Shown: piece by piece, positions 19,148 to 30,757 of the stretch | Layout: each line of letters opens with the position of its first letter | Numbering within the stretch: the stretch's first letter is position 1 | Source: Pseudoxanthomonas taiwanensis | GTDB lineage: Bacteria; Pseudomonadota; Gammaproteobacteria; Xanthomonadales; Xanthomonadaceae | Assembly: GCF_010093135.1 (NCBI RefSeq) | Contig: NZ_PDWK01000006.1 | Coordinates: 1 to 61,019, forward strand | Reading direction: 5' to 3' | DNA: 61,019 bases | Program-made: the position numbers and the translations under genes | The notes under the pieces: model-generated | Databases searched by the model: none | The model's input: only the letters and a program-made list of their open reading frames with translations | What the model was told of the DNA's origin: nothing

Positions 19148-20923
19148 TCAGAGCCCGTGCCGCCGCAGCCAGGCGTCGATCTGTGGCAGGCGCCGCTGAC
19201 GCAGCTTGACCCGGGTCTGGATGCCGACCATCGCCGTCTCCGCGTCGCGCCGCGAGGTCGGCGCGACGTGCTGCTCGGCGAAGGCGCGGATCTTGTCTAC
19301 CATGGCCAGGTCGTTGGCCGCCGCGCCCAGGTACGGGTAGTAGCGGGCATTGGAGGTGCTGTCCACCAGGGGGTCGACCTGCGCCTTGTGCGCCACGGCG
19401 AAGTCGAAGGCCAGGTGCGGGTGGTTGCGTGCCACCGCGCCGATCATGCCCGCGCTGGTGGTCGCGCCCGGCTCGTCGGTCAGGGCCAGCGCCAGCGCAC
19501 GCTGCGCCAGCGCCCGGTCGGTGGCCGTGCCCAGCAGCGTGTAGTACTGCTCGCGCAGCAGCGAGGAGGTCTCGGCCTGCGCCATCGCACGCAACCGCTC
19601 CCAGGTGGCCGCGTCGGCGTGGCGGGCGACGATGCCCAGCACCGGCCTGCGCAACTCCACAGGCAGCGACTCCGGATCACGCAGGAAGGCCTCGAAGCGG
19701 CGCCGCGCCTCGGCGATCACCCGCGGGTCGCCCAGGCGGCTGAGTGTGCCGATCAGCGCGGCGCGCAGGCGGCGGGTGGTGGCGCTGTCGCCGTCGCGGT
19801 CCTCCCATCCCAGCTGCGCCAGCTTCGGCGACAGGCGGGCCACCGCGAAGCGGCGGAAGCGGGCCTGACCAGCCGCCTCGTCCCCGTACAGCTCGTCCAG
19901 GCCGCCGAGGATGTCGGACAGCTGCAGCCACAGGTCCGCCGAGGCCTCCAGCGGCACCTGCGCCACCAGGTCCAGCACGTCGCCCTCGGGCTGCAGGCCG
20001 ACCGCGGCCAGGGCATTGGCATCCATCAGCACGCCCAGCTGGTCGACCACCGGCAGGCGGGTGAAGGCCTGGCCCAGCGCCTGGAACTGCTCCGGCGCGT
20101 ACAGGGGGCGGAAATAGCCCTTCTGTCCAGCATTGACCACCACCGGGCCCTCGCAGCCGGGCAGTGCCACCTCCGCCCTGCCGTCCACCAGCACGCGCTG
20201 CTCGCTGCCGTCGGCGGCGCGCACCTTCACCGGCACGCGCCAGCGCAGCGGCTCCTTGTCCGGCCGGTCGATGCTGTACTCGCCCTGCCCCAGCGCCAGC
20301 ACGCCCCGCCCGTCCTCGCAGCGCACGGCGGCGCGGATGAGCGGCACGCCCGGCTGCAGGGTGAAGTCGTGGGCCACCTGCAGGAACTCCTTGCCGGCGG
20401 CGGCCTGGTCGATCTCGCGCCACAGGGCGTCGGTGACCGCGTTGCCGTAGGCGTGGCGGGCGATGTAGCTGCGCACACCCTGGCGCCACGCCTCGGCGCC
20501 GACGTAGTCCTCCAGCATGCTGATCACCGCAGCGCCCTTGCCGTAGGTGATGCCGTCGAAGGCCTGGCTGGCCTGCTCCACGGTCTCCACGTGCTGCACG
20601 ACCGGGTGGGTGGTCGCATAGGCGTCGCGGTCCATCGCGCCGCGGCTGGTGTAGACCACGCGCACGTCATCCGGGTCCCACTCCGGATGCAGCTTGCGGG
20701 TGATGTGCCCCTCCATCCAGGTGGCGAAACCCTCGTTGAGCCACAGGTCGTCCCACCAGGCCATCGTCACCAGGTTGCCGAACCACTGGTGGGCGATCTC
20801 GTGCGCGGCGATCTCGAACACGGCCTGCCGGTCGGAGGTGTTGGAGATGGCCGGGTCCAGCAGCAGCGCGCGCTCGAAGGTGAAGATCGCGCCCCAGTTC
20901 TCCATCGCCGAGAAGAACTGGCT
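19148..20923 (-). pseudogene. 5'-truncated M1-family aminopeptidase N
   Basis: From about 20923 to the stop, 591 codons match an M1 aminopeptidase: substrate motif SAMENWG (GAMEN-like), zinc site HEIAHQWFGN with the third ligand in WLNEGFATWME, then a full helical C-terminal domain. About 300 residues that normally precede GAMEN are missing. The open frame continues upstream only as Arg/Gly-rich sequence, while the real coding signal there switches to another frame and another family (TadG-like). No start codon or ribosome site is seen at the junction. The catalytic motifs are intact, but without the N-terminal domain a working enzyme is unlikely. A misassembly must be excluded. Confidence 0.85.
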
Positions 20924-20925
20924 GC

Positions 20926-21354
20926 GACGGTGACGGGATCCGGAGTGGTGATGACGTTGCGGAAGTTGTAGAGCTGCACCAGGCCGGTCACCAGGTCCAG
21001 CACCCCCAGCCGGACGTTGCCCAGTGCGCCCGGGGGGAAATCCAGCTCCAGCAGTTCGGCCAGGCGGACGGTGCCCATCAGGCCGCCCACGCGCAGACCC
21101 AGCAGCTCCAGGGCGTTGGCGGCCAGGGTCTGACCGTCGGCCTCGAGCACGTCGGCGGCGGCCAGCATCAGTGTTCCCAGCTGCACGTCGGCATCCAGGA
21201 CCTGGCCGGGCTCGCTGACGCCCACATCGGCTGCAAGCCGGGTGAGCAGCAGGTTGAGGTCGATGTTGGCGCCTGCCAGGCCGTTCCAGTCGGCCACGGT
21301 CAGGTCGATGCTGGTGCCCGGCAGCAGCCCCTGCAGCAGGGGGACATACAATCC
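20926..21354 (-). pseudogene. TadG-like (DUF2134) gene fragment
   Basis: In this frame about 143 codons have a strong protein pattern: LYVPLLQGLLPGTSIDLTVADWNGLAGANIDLNLL, then VQLGTLMLAAADVLEADGQTLAANALELLGLR and VLDLVTGLVQLYNFRNVI. It resembles the middle of TadG-type pilus-assembly proteins. It has no start or stop of its own: before 21354 the frame loses its protein character and after 20926 the DNA becomes the M1 aminopeptidase in another frame. It is therefore an internal fragment joined to the aminopeptidase. The family call is from pattern memory and moderate. Confidence 0.6.
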
Positions 21355-21359
21355 ACTTC

Positions 21360-21805
21360 GGCCACGGCCGGCCCCGTTTTGTTGCCTCGAGAACAACAAT
21401 TCTGCCGGGTCGGCCGTGCGCCTCTCTCCCCTCAGTTGGGAGAAGAACCGAAAAAATGCCCCGCACAGGGACGGCTCGCTTCCACCGGCACCACCGCGCG
21501 TGCACCTGCGTACGGGTCCATCCTGGCAACCGCCTCCCATGCACTCGCCGGACCACCGGGCCTGGCCTGCTTGGCCCCCGAGGGCGAAGTGCTCAAGCAC
21601 CACGTGGAGCGCTCCCCGCGCCACGAACCGAACCACGGCGCACCTGCGTCCTGGTGCCGACGGATGAGCCTCATTGCGCGCCCGCGGCGCGGGCAGGCGC
21701 CGCTTACCCGTGGCTTTTCAGGCCGGACATGCGTTCGACACACCTGATGTACGGCCCCGCATGGGCCGGCGGACTGCCTGGACAGACGCAGCCGAGACAG
21801 GTGCC
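21360..21805. other. Gene-free stretch beside the chimeric junction
   Basis: About 450 bp with lower GC patches (for example near 21380-21480) and no convincing reading frame, ribosome site or terminator. Its composition differs from its neighbours and it borders the TadG-like fragment, so it is probably part of the same inserted or rearranged segment. Confidence 0.5.
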
Positions 21806-21810
21806 GCCGC

Positions 21811-22374
21811 TCAGCCGCCCCCGTCGCAGCGGCCGTCCTGGCCGGCCTCGGCCAGGCAGGTGGCGCGCAGGCGCTCGCGCACGGCACCCTCCAGGCTGGT
21901 CAGGCCCCAGCGCCGCCCCTCGGCGATGGCAGCCTCCTCGCCGGCCCCGTGGAGCCAGGCGGCACGCAGGGCGGCCAGAGCTCCCACCCGGTTGCCGCTG
22001 GCGCAATGCACCAGCACCGGCCCGCCTTCCGCCAGCAGGGCGTCGAAGGCCTGCACCGTGGCCCGATCCAGGTCCTGCGGCCCGGCGATGGGCAGGTTGG
22101 CGTACTCCAGCCCGGCCGCGCGCACCGCGGCGGCCTCGTCGAAGTCCGGCGTTTCCTCGTCACGCGACAGGTCCACCACCCGCACGACACCGGCCGCCCG
22201 CAACGCCGGCAGGTCCGCCGCAGCGATGCGCCCACCGGCCAGGATGCCCGCCGCCGGCCGGGCGAAGCGGACCAGCGGGTCATGCTGTCCGGCAGGGGTG
22301 GCGGACACCGGCGCCTGCATGGCGTCGGATGCCGGATCGGCAGACAGCAGGGCCAGCAACAGCAGGGCGTACAT
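21811..22374 (-). CDS. Exported DUF442/tyrosine-phosphatase-like protein
   Basis: A 187-residue protein with a short hydrophobic signal (MYALLLLALLSADPAS) and then a dual-specificity-phosphatase-like fold. The strand-turn RVVDLSRDEETPDFDEAAAVRAAGLEYANLPI leads to the P-loop VHCASGNRVGALAAL, a CX5R motif with Cys and Arg in place. Such proteins are phosphatases or sulfur-transferase-associated proteins (DUF442 group). The ATG at 22374 is chosen because the signal follows at once; an upstream start at 22413 would add 13 residues. It is convergent with nothing close and lies about 430 bp beyond the end of purA, facing away from the TadG-like fragment. Confidence 0.8.
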   Translation of the reverse strand: MYALLLLALLSADPASDAMQAPVSATPAGQHDPLVRFARPAAGILAGGRIAAADLPALRAAGVVRVVDLSRDEETPDFDEAAAVRAAGLEYANLPIAGPQDLDRATVQAFDALLAEGGPVLVHCASGNRVGALAALRAAWLHGAGEEAAIAEGRRWGLTSLEGAVRERLRATCLAEAGQDGRCDGGG

Positions 22375-22679
22375 GGTGGCACCGACGGTCGGGAGGCCCT
22401 TCAGGATAGCCACTGCGTGCTGTCCCTGCCACCCGTGGATCCCTCTCCCGCCCGTGGATGACGAGTCCGGTCAAGGGCCGCAAGAACCCATGGAACAAGA
22501 CCCGAGGCCCCGCGGAAGCGCGTGGACCGGATCGTCCGCGACACCTGCAGGACGCGGATGCGCCCGGGAATGGAAGGATGCTGGCAGTCCTTGCCTCCCG
22601 CCATCTGCTGCCGGCTGGAAACTCCTTCTGCGTACCGGCCACGGGATCCGGTGGGCGTACGGCACCAGCCCGTGAAAAA

Positions 22680-22707
22680 GGAAAGCCCCGCTTCCGCGGG
22701 GCTTTCC
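22680..22707 (-). terminator. Intrinsic terminator of purA
   Basis: GGAAAGCCCCGC, loop TTCC, GCGGGGCTTTCC: a perfect 12-bp stem. On the minus strand it is followed by CTTTTT, so it ends transcription of purA, whose stop is 24 bp away. The 300 bp between it and the DUF442-type gene hold nothing recognisable. Confidence 0.92.
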
Positions 22708-22730
22708 GTTGGCTCCGATGGTCTTCCGGA

Positions 22731-24830
<2,100 letters not shown>

Positions 24831-24864
24831 CGGGGGCAGGCGTCCGCGGCGAGGGGCGCGGGCC

Positions 24865-26577
24865 TCAGTCGGCGGTGTAGACCGCCTGACCGTCGACCCA
24901 GGTGGAGCGGACCTGCAGCTTGGGCAGCTCGGCCGGCGGCACGGCCAGCGGGTCGCGGTCGAAGACCACGAAATCGGCGCGCAGCCCCGGGGCCAGGCGC
25001 CCCACCTCGGATTCGTCGTGGCCGGCGCGGGCGGCCTCCACGGTGAAGCCGCGCAGGGCCTCCACCGCGCTCAGGCGCTGGCCGGGCAGCCAGCCGCCGG
25101 GTGGCTGGCCGTCCAGGTCCTGGCGGGGGACGGCGGCATACAGGCCCAGGCGCGGGTCCACCGACTCCACCGGGAAGTCCGAGCCCAGCGCCAGCGGCAC
25201 GCCCAGGTCCAGCAGGCGGCGCCAGGCGTAGGCGCCGGCCAGGCGCGCCTGGCCCAGGCGCTCCCCGGCCCACGGCATGTCCGACGTGGCGTGGGTGGGC
25301 TGCATCGAGGCCACCAGGCGCAGCGCGGCGAAGCGCGGCAGGTCCTCCGGCGCCACCACCTGGGCATGCTCCACACGCCAGCGATGGTCGGCGCGCGCGG
25401 TGCGCGCGGCCAGGGCGTGCTGGTAAGTGTCCAGCGCGATGCGGTTGCCGCGGTCGCCGATGGCGTGGGTGGCCACCTGCACGCCGCAGTCGCGCGCCTT
25501 GATCACCGCCGCGGCGTAGGCCTGCGGGTCGGTGACCAGCAGGCCGCGGTTGCCGTGCTCGTCCGAGTAGTCCTCCAGCAGCGCCGCGCCGCGACTGCCC
25601 AGGGCACCGTCGATGTAGAGCTTGACGCCCTTCATCTGCAGGCGGCCGGAGGGGTGGCGGTACAGGCCGTGCGCGCACAGGTCGGCCAATGCGGGGCCGT
25701 CGCCGTCGGCATAGGCGGAGATGCGCAGCGGCAGGCGGCCCTCGTCGGCGAAGCGGCGCATCAGCGCCAGCTCCTCGCGCGAGACGCCCATGTCGTGCAC
25801 GCCGGTCAGGCCGTTGGCCACCGCCAGCTCCAGCGCCCGCTCCAGCGCCTGCTCCTGCCAGGCCGCGTCCGGCGCGGGAATGGCGCGCTCAACCAGGACC
25901 ATCGCCCCGTCCACGAACACGCCGCTGGCGCGGCCGTCCTGGCGCACGATATGGCCGCCCTCCGGCTGCCAGTCGCCGTCCAGCGCACGTGCACCCTCCA
26001 GGGCCTGCGCGGCGGCCATCGCCGCACTGTTGGCCCAGCCGGCATGGCCGTCCACGCGCACCAGCCACACCGGCCGGTCGGGGAAGGCGGCGTCCAGGTC
26101 GGCCGCGGTCGGGAATGCCTGCTCCGGCCAGCGGTTCTGGTCCCAGCCGCGGCCGACGATCCAGGCGCCCTCCGGTATGGTCGCGGCGAAGGCGCGCAGG
26201 CGTTCGACGATCTCGGCCTTGCTGCCGGCGCCGGTCAGGTCGGCGCTCATCAGCGCCTGCGCCAGCCCCATCACGTGCGCATGGGCGTCGATCAGGCCGG
26301 GCACCACCGTGCCCTTGTCGGCGTCCACGTGGCGCGCCTGCGGAAAGCGGCGGCGCAGCTCGGCGGCCTTGCCCACCGCGACGATGCGCCCTTCCGCATC
26401 CCATGCCAGAGCGGTGGCCTGCGGCTGCGCGGGGTCCAGCGTGTGGATGCGCGCGGCGGTCAGCACCGCCACCACCTCGCCCGGCGCCGCCTCCGGTGCC
26501 TGCGCCGGCACGGATGCGGGGATGGCACAACCCAGGGTGGCCAGGGCCAGGGCCAGGGCGAGGATGCGCACGCGCAT
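24865..26577 (-). CDS. YtcJ-like amidohydrolase, lipoprotein
   Basis: A 570-residue metal-dependent hydrolase of the amidohydrolase superfamily. The N-terminus is a lipoprotein signal (ALALATLGC, Cys near residue 17), so it is probably anchored in the envelope. Metal-site elements are GLIDAHAHVMG near residue 100, the carbamylated-Lys region VKLYIDGALGSRGAAL, HAIGDRGNRIALDTY, WRVEHAQVV and ALGSDFPVE with the final Asp. The substrate of YtcJ-type proteins is mostly unknown; small amides or cyclic ureas are possible. AAGGAG precedes the ATG at 26577. It stands alone between the repeat array and osmC, and faces away from neither. Confidence 0.9.
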   Translation of the reverse strand: MRVRILALALALATLGCAIPASVPAQAPEAAPGEVVAVLTAARIHTLDPAQPQATALAWDAEGRIVAVGKAAELRRRFPQARHVDADKGTVVPGLIDAHAHVMGLAQALMSADLTGAGSKAEIVERLRAFAATIPEGAWIVGRGWDQNRWPEQAFPTAADLDAAFPDRPVWLVRVDGHAGWANSAAMAAAQALEGARALDGDWQPEGGHIVRQDGRASGVFVDGAMVLVERAIPAPDAAWQEQALERALELAVANGLTGVHDMGVSREELALMRRFADEGRLPLRISAYADGDGPALADLCAHGLYRHPSGRLQMKGVKLYIDGALGSRGAALLEDYSDEHGNRGLLVTDPQAYAAAVIKARDCGVQVATHAIGDRGNRIALDTYQHALAARTARADHRWRVEHAQVVAPEDLPRFAALRLVASMQPTHATSDMPWAGERLGQARLAGAYAWRRLLDLGVPLALGSDFPVESVDPRLGLYAAVPRQDLDGQPPGGWLPGQRLSAVEALRGFTVEAARAGHDESEVGRLAPGLRADFVVFDRDPLAVPPAELPKLQVRSTWVDGQAVYTAD

Positions 26578-26667
26578 AGTCGACTCCTTCGGTTCTTGCG
26601 AAGCCCCCGACTATGCCGGCGCACCGCCGCCACGGCAACGCCGGACCGGCCCCGGCGCGCGTGCCGC

Positions 26668-27102
26668 TCAGCCGACCAGCTGCGCCTCCAGTTCGATCGG
26701 CACCGCCGACAGCGCCCGCGACACCGGGCAGTTCTGCTTGGCGTCCTCGGCGACGGCGCGGAACCTGGCCGGGTCGATGCCCGGCACCGAGGCGGTGGTC
26801 TTCAGCCGGATCCGCGACAGGGCCGGGCCGCCTTCCAGCGACAGGTCCACGTCGGCGCGGGTGTCGATGGCGGCGGGCGGGAAGCCGGCCTCCGACAGCT
26901 TGGCCGACAGTGCCATGGTGAAGCAGCCGGCGTGCGCGGCAGCGATCAGCTCCTCGGGATTGGTGCCCTTCTCCTCGCCGAAGCGGCTGTTGAAGCCGTA
27001 GCGGGTTCCGGACAGAAGCCCGCTCTGCGGGGTGTCCAGGCGGCCGCCGCCGCCTTTGAGGTCGCCTTCCCAGTGCGCGGTGGCGTGACGCGAGATGCCC
27101 AT
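26668..27102 (-). CDS. osmC: OsmC-family peroxiredoxin
   Basis: A 144-residue cytoplasmic thiol peroxidase that reduces organic hydroperoxides. The two redox cysteines are Cys60 (AAAHAGCFTMALS) and Cys125 (KQNCPVSRAL); the active-site Arg40 and Glu51 are also present (NSRFGEEKGTNPEEL). The start MGISRHATAHWEGDLKGGGG is the usual osmC opening, with AGGAAGGGAA as ribosome site. It is divergent from the EF-G paralogue, with a 219-bp region between them where both promoters must lie. Induction by osmotic or stationary-phase stress is known for the family but no specific site was recognised. Confidence 0.95.
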   Translation of the reverse strand: MGISRHATAHWEGDLKGGGGRLDTPQSGLLSGTRYGFNSRFGEEKGTNPEELIAAAHAGCFTMALSAKLSEAGFPPAAIDTRADVDLSLEGGPALSRIRLKTTASVPGIDPARFRAVAEDAKQNCPVSRALSAVPIELEAQLVG

Positions 27103-27321
27103 GTTCCCTTCCTCGTTGGATGTCGGCCGGAAGCGGCACGTTAGCCGCCGGCGCGTTAACCCGCCGTGGCCGCGGCCCGCGGTTGTGCGGCGCAACGTGG
27201 CCGGCGCCGGGGGCGCGCTAAGGTGTTCGTCCGCCATGACCGCCCGCCGGGTCGACACCACGGAGGGCCCGGCCCGGACAGCCATGACGGCCTTCGACCC
27301 AGCCACGGGAGGAACGGCCCC

Positions 27322-29475
27322 ATGCCCTACGCGACCCGCGACATCCGCAACGTGGCCCTGGCGGGCCACCCCGGCGCCGGCAAAACCACCCTGTTCGAAG
27401 CCCTGCTGCATGCCGGCGGCGCCATCAACTCGGCAGGCAGCATCGAGCGCGGCACCACCGTGTCCGACTTCGACCCCATGGAGAAGGCCCGCGGCCACTC
27501 CCTGGACATCGCCATCGCCGGCCTGGACCACGACGCCGGCGACGGCTCCTTCCACCTCAACCTGATCGACACCCCAGGCTATCCGGACTTCCGCGGGCCG
27601 ACCCTGTCGGCGCTGTCGGCGGTGGAGACCGCGCTGGTGGTGGTGGACGCCGACACCGGCGCCGCGCACGGCACCGTGCGCCTGATGGCCCGCGCCCGCG
27701 AGCGCGGGCTGTGCCGGGTGATCGCGGTCAACAAGATCGACCACGAACACGCCGACCCGGCGCGGGTGATGGCGCAGCTGCGCGAGCTGTTCGGCCCGGA
27801 GGTGCTGCCGCTGAACCTGCCGGCCGGCGGCGGCACGCGCGTGGTGGACTGCTTCTCCGGCGCCGGCGGCGACTCCGACCTCGGCCCGGTGGCCGAATGG
27901 CACCAGCGCATCCTCGACCAGGTGGTGGAGGTGGACGCGCAGGCCATGGAGCACTACCTGGAAGGCGGCGAATCCGGCCTCTCGCCGCAGGAGCTGCACG
28001 ACGCGTTCGAGCAGGCCCTGCGCGAGGGCCACCTGGTGCCGGTGTGCTTCGTCTCCGCGCGCAGCGGCGTGGGCGTGCCGGAGCTGCTGCGCGTCGCCGG
28101 CCGCCTGTTCCCCTCGCCGCTGGAGGGCAACCCGCCGCAGCTGCTGCGCCACAACGGCCAGGGCGGGGAACCGGTGGCGGTGCGCGCCGATCCGGACGGC
28201 CGCGTGGTCGCCCAGGTGTTCAAGGTGGTGCACGACCCCTTCGTCGGCAAGATCGGCATCTTCCGCGTCTACCAGGGCACCGTGCGCCGCGACGCGCAGC
28301 TGCTGGTGGACGACGGCCGCCGCCCGGTGCGTGTGGGCCACCTGTTCCGCCTGTTCGGCCGCGAGCACCCGGAAACCGGCGCGGCGGTGGCCGGCGACAT
28401 CGCCGCGGTGGCCAAGATCGAGGAGCTGCACTTCGGTGCGGTGCTGCACGACTCGCACGAGGAGGACCACGTGCGCCTGGCGCCCGTGCAGTTCCCGAAG
28501 GCCATGTTCGGCCTGGCGGTGCAGGCCGCAAGCCGCGGCCAGGAGCAGAAGCTGGCGCAGGCGCTGCAGAAGCTGGCCGAGGAGGATCCGGCCTTCGTGG
28601 TCGAGCACAACGCCGAGGTCAACGAGACGGTGGTCCACGGCCTGTCCGAGCTGCACCTGCGGGTGATGCTCGAGCGCCTGAAGGAGCGCTTCGGCCTGGA
28701 GGTGGCCACCCGCCCGCCGCGCATCGCCTACCGCGAGACCGTCTCGGTGGCGGCCGAAGGCCACTGCCGGCACAAGAAGCAGACCGGCGGCGCCGGCCAG
28801 TTCGCCGAGGTGTTCCTGCGTGTGGAGCCGCTGCCGCGCGGGGCGGGGTTCGAGTTCGTGGACGAGGTCAAGGGCGGCGCCATCCCCGGGCAGTTCATCC
28901 CCGCGGTGGAGAAGGGCGTGCGCCAGGCCATGCAGGCCGGCGCGATCAGCGGCCATCCCATCCAGGACGTGCGCGTGGTGGTCTACGACGGCCGCCACCA
29001 TCCGGTGGACAGCAAGGAGATTGCCTTCGTCACCGCCGGACGCAAGGCCTTCCTCGACGCGGTCGCCAAGGCCAGGCCGCTGGTGCTGGAACCGGTGGTG
29101 GCGCTGGAGGCGGCCGTGCCCGAGGAACAGGTGGGCGACATCACCGGTGCCCTGGCCACCCGCCGGGCGCGCATCGCCGGGACCGACGGCAGCGACGGCA
29201 ACGGCAGGGGCGCGCTGCAGGAGGCGGTGGTGCGTGCGCAGGTGCCACAGGCGGAGCTGGAGGGTTTCGCCGCCGAGCTGAAGTCGCTGACCGCCGGCAA
29301 GGGGCGCTACACCCTGGATTTCAGCCACTACGAACCGGTGCCGCCGAACATCCAGCAGAAGCTGGTCCAGGCCTGGCGGCCGCAGGCGGACGAGGACGGA
29401 ACCTGCGGGGGGCCGCGCAGGTGGCGCCGCGGCGCACGTCCGGCCGCGGTGGGTGTGCCTGCCGATGCGGCCTGA
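27322..29475 (+). CDS. EF-G paralogue (EF-G II / FusA2-like GTPase)
   Basis: A 717-residue translational GTPase with all EF-G domains. G1 is GHPGAGKTTL, switch 2 is DTPGYPD and G4 is NKID; domain IV carries HKKQTGGAGQFAEV. Domain I and the lack of a ribosomal-protein operon around it set it apart from the main EF-G; it resembles the second EF-G copies found in many proteobacteria, whose role (ribosome recycling or an alternative elongation factor) is not settled. GGAGGA precedes the ATG at 27322. The normal EF-G end (QKLVQAWRPQADED) is followed by about 25 extra Arg/Ala/Pro-rich residues, so a lost stop codon is possible. Confidence 0.9.
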   Translation: MPYATRDIRNVALAGHPGAGKTTLFEALLHAGGAINSAGSIERGTTVSDFDPMEKARGHSLDIAIAGLDHDAGDGSFHLNLIDTPGYPDFRGPTLSALSAVETALVVVDADTGAAHGTVRLMARARERGLCRVIAVNKIDHEHADPARVMAQLRELFGPEVLPLNLPAGGGTRVVDCFSGAGGDSDLGPVAEWHQRILDQVVEVDAQAMEHYLEGGESGLSPQELHDAFEQALREGHLVPVCFVSARSGVGVPELLRVAGRLFPSPLEGNPPQLLRHNGQGGEPVAVRADPDGRVVAQVFKVVHDPFVGKIGIFRVYQGTVRRDAQLLVDDGRRPVRVGHLFRLFGREHPETGAAVAGDIAAVAKIEELHFGAVLHDSHEEDHVRLAPVQFPKAMFGLAVQAASRGQEQKLAQALQKLAEEDPAFVVEHNAEVNETVVHGLSELHLRVMLERLKERFGLEVATRPPRIAYRETVSVAAEGHCRHKKQTGGAGQFAEVFLRVEPLPRGAGFEFVDEVKGGAIPGQFIPAVEKGVRQAMQAGAISGHPIQDVRVVVYDGRHHPVDSKEIAFVTAGRKAFLDAVAKARPLVLEPVVALEAAVPEEQVGDITGALATRRARIAGTDGSDGNGRGALQEAVVRAQVPQAELEGFAAELKSLTAGKGRYTLDFSHYEPVPPNIQQKLVQAWRPQADEDGTCGGPRRWRRGARPAAVGVPADAA

Positions 29476-29551
29476 CGGCGGGCAGGCCCCGGGGATGCGG
29501 CGGTTCGTCGGCGCCCTTGCCGCGTCGCGGTTGAATGCCGGCTCCGGACAC

Positions 29552-29747
29552 GCCGGCCGCGTCGCCGCTGGACGCGGCTCCCACAGGAGCGGGCCTCACC
29601 TGCAGGCGCCGCGTACGCGGCGCGGGGACCCGCGGGCCGCGGCGGATGCGTCCTTGCCGGGGCGTGTGGCATTGGGCGTCTTCCGCCACGCGGTTGAACG
29701 CAGCCGCCGGACACGCCGGCCGGGTCGCCGCTGACGCGGTTCCTACA
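29552..29747. repeat. GTAG-type REP copies between EF-G paralogue and hydrolase gene
   Basis: Minus-strand REP units with GCCGCGTCAGCGGC-like hairpins lie at about 29552-29585 (variant) and 29715-29747, the second ending TTCCTACAGG at the hydrolase stop region, with a plus-strand unit (GCAGGCGCCGCGTACGCGGCG) near 29601-29622 between them. Nothing else was recognised in 29476-29742. Confidence 0.8.
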
Positions 29748-30522
29748 GGGACAGGGTGGCCTCGAGCAGCTGGCGCAGGACGGCCTGCAGGTGGCACGCG
29801 CGCTCGGGCAGGTACCGGAAGCTGTCCTCGTCCATGTAGGTGCGCTGGGCCAGCTCCAGCTGCACCGCTTCCACGCCGGCGTCCGGACGGCCGTAATGGC
29901 GGGTGATGTAGCCGCCCTTGAAGCGGCCGTTGACCACGTGGCTGTACCGGCCCTGCGCGGCCAGCACCTGCTCCAGGCGCCGCTGCAGCGCCGGCGAGCA
30001 GCTGGCGCCGCCGGCGGTGCCGAGGTTGAGGTCCGGCAGCTCGCCCTCGAACAGGTACGGCAGGCGGCCGCGGATGGAATGGCCCTCCCACAGCACCACC
30101 CGGCCGTGCTCGGCACGCAGGCGCCCCAGCTCGGCCTGGAGCGTGGCGTGGTACGGACGCCAGTAGCGCTCCACGCGCGCAGCGATCTCCGCCGCGTCCG
30201 GCTCGCGGCCGGGGCGGTACACCGGCTCGCCGGAAAACTGGGTCACCGGGCACAGGCCGGTGGTGTTCTGCCCCGGATACAGCGAGGTGTCGTCCGGCGG
30301 GCGGTTGAGGTCCACCACGTAGCGCGAGTAGTACGGCACCAGCACCGAGGCGCCCAGCTCGCGGGCGAAGTCGTACAGGCGGCTGACGTGCCAGTCGGTG
30401 TCCGGCACGCGCCGGGCGCTGTCGGTGAGGCGTCCGGCCAGGCCCTCGGGCAGCGCGCTGCCGTCGTGCGGCAGGCTCACCAGCAGGGGCGCGGTGCCCC
30501 GGTGCAGTCGGCAGATGTCCAT
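29743..30522 (-). CDS. N-formylglutamate amidohydrolase family protein
   Basis: A 259-residue zinc hydrolase of the HutG2/N-formylglutamate deformylase family, which releases formate from N-formylglutamate in histidine breakdown. Visible elements are LVSLPHDGSALPEGL near the start, DTDWHVSRLYDFA, YVVDLNRPPDDTSLYPGQNTTGLCP, VLWEGHSIRG and GYITRHYGRPDAGVEAVQLELAQRTYMDE. Its metal ligands are expected among these His, Asp and Glu. No other hut genes are near, so its role here may be broader. The last codons overlap the REP copy at 29747; the ATG at 30522 begins MDICRLHRG. Confidence 0.9.
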   Translation of the reverse strand: MDICRLHRGTAPLLVSLPHDGSALPEGLAGRLTDSARRVPDTDWHVSRLYDFARELGASVLVPYYSRYVVDLNRPPDDTSLYPGQNTTGLCPVTQFSGEPVYRPGREPDAAEIAARVERYWRPYHATLQAELGRLRAEHGRVVLWEGHSIRGRLPYLFEGELPDLNLGTAGGASCSPALQRRLEQVLAAQGRYSHVVNGRFKGGYITRHYGRPDAGVEAVQLELAQRTYMDEDSFRYLPERACHLQAVLRQLLEATLSL

Positions 30523-30757
30523 GCGCGCATTGTAGGCCGTGCACGCCGGCCGCCCCGGAGTTTGCCCGGTTGTTCGGTTCGACGAACGGCGCATGGCCGG
30601 ACCGGGGCCTCCCCGATGGTCGAGCGCCACGGCCGCGCCTAGGCTGGGCGGATACCCGCCACGGAAGGCGCGCGGCGCCCGCCGGCACCACGTGCAGCCG
30701 GGCCTTCACCGGCCGCGGCCTGCCGGGCGCCCCGCCCCGTCCGTCCACCGCCCCGCC

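Noticed and set aside
20936-20941. GGATCC as proof of a cloning or assembly chimera
   Set aside because: A 6-bp site occurs often by chance in this DNA; it only adds weak suspicion to the junction.
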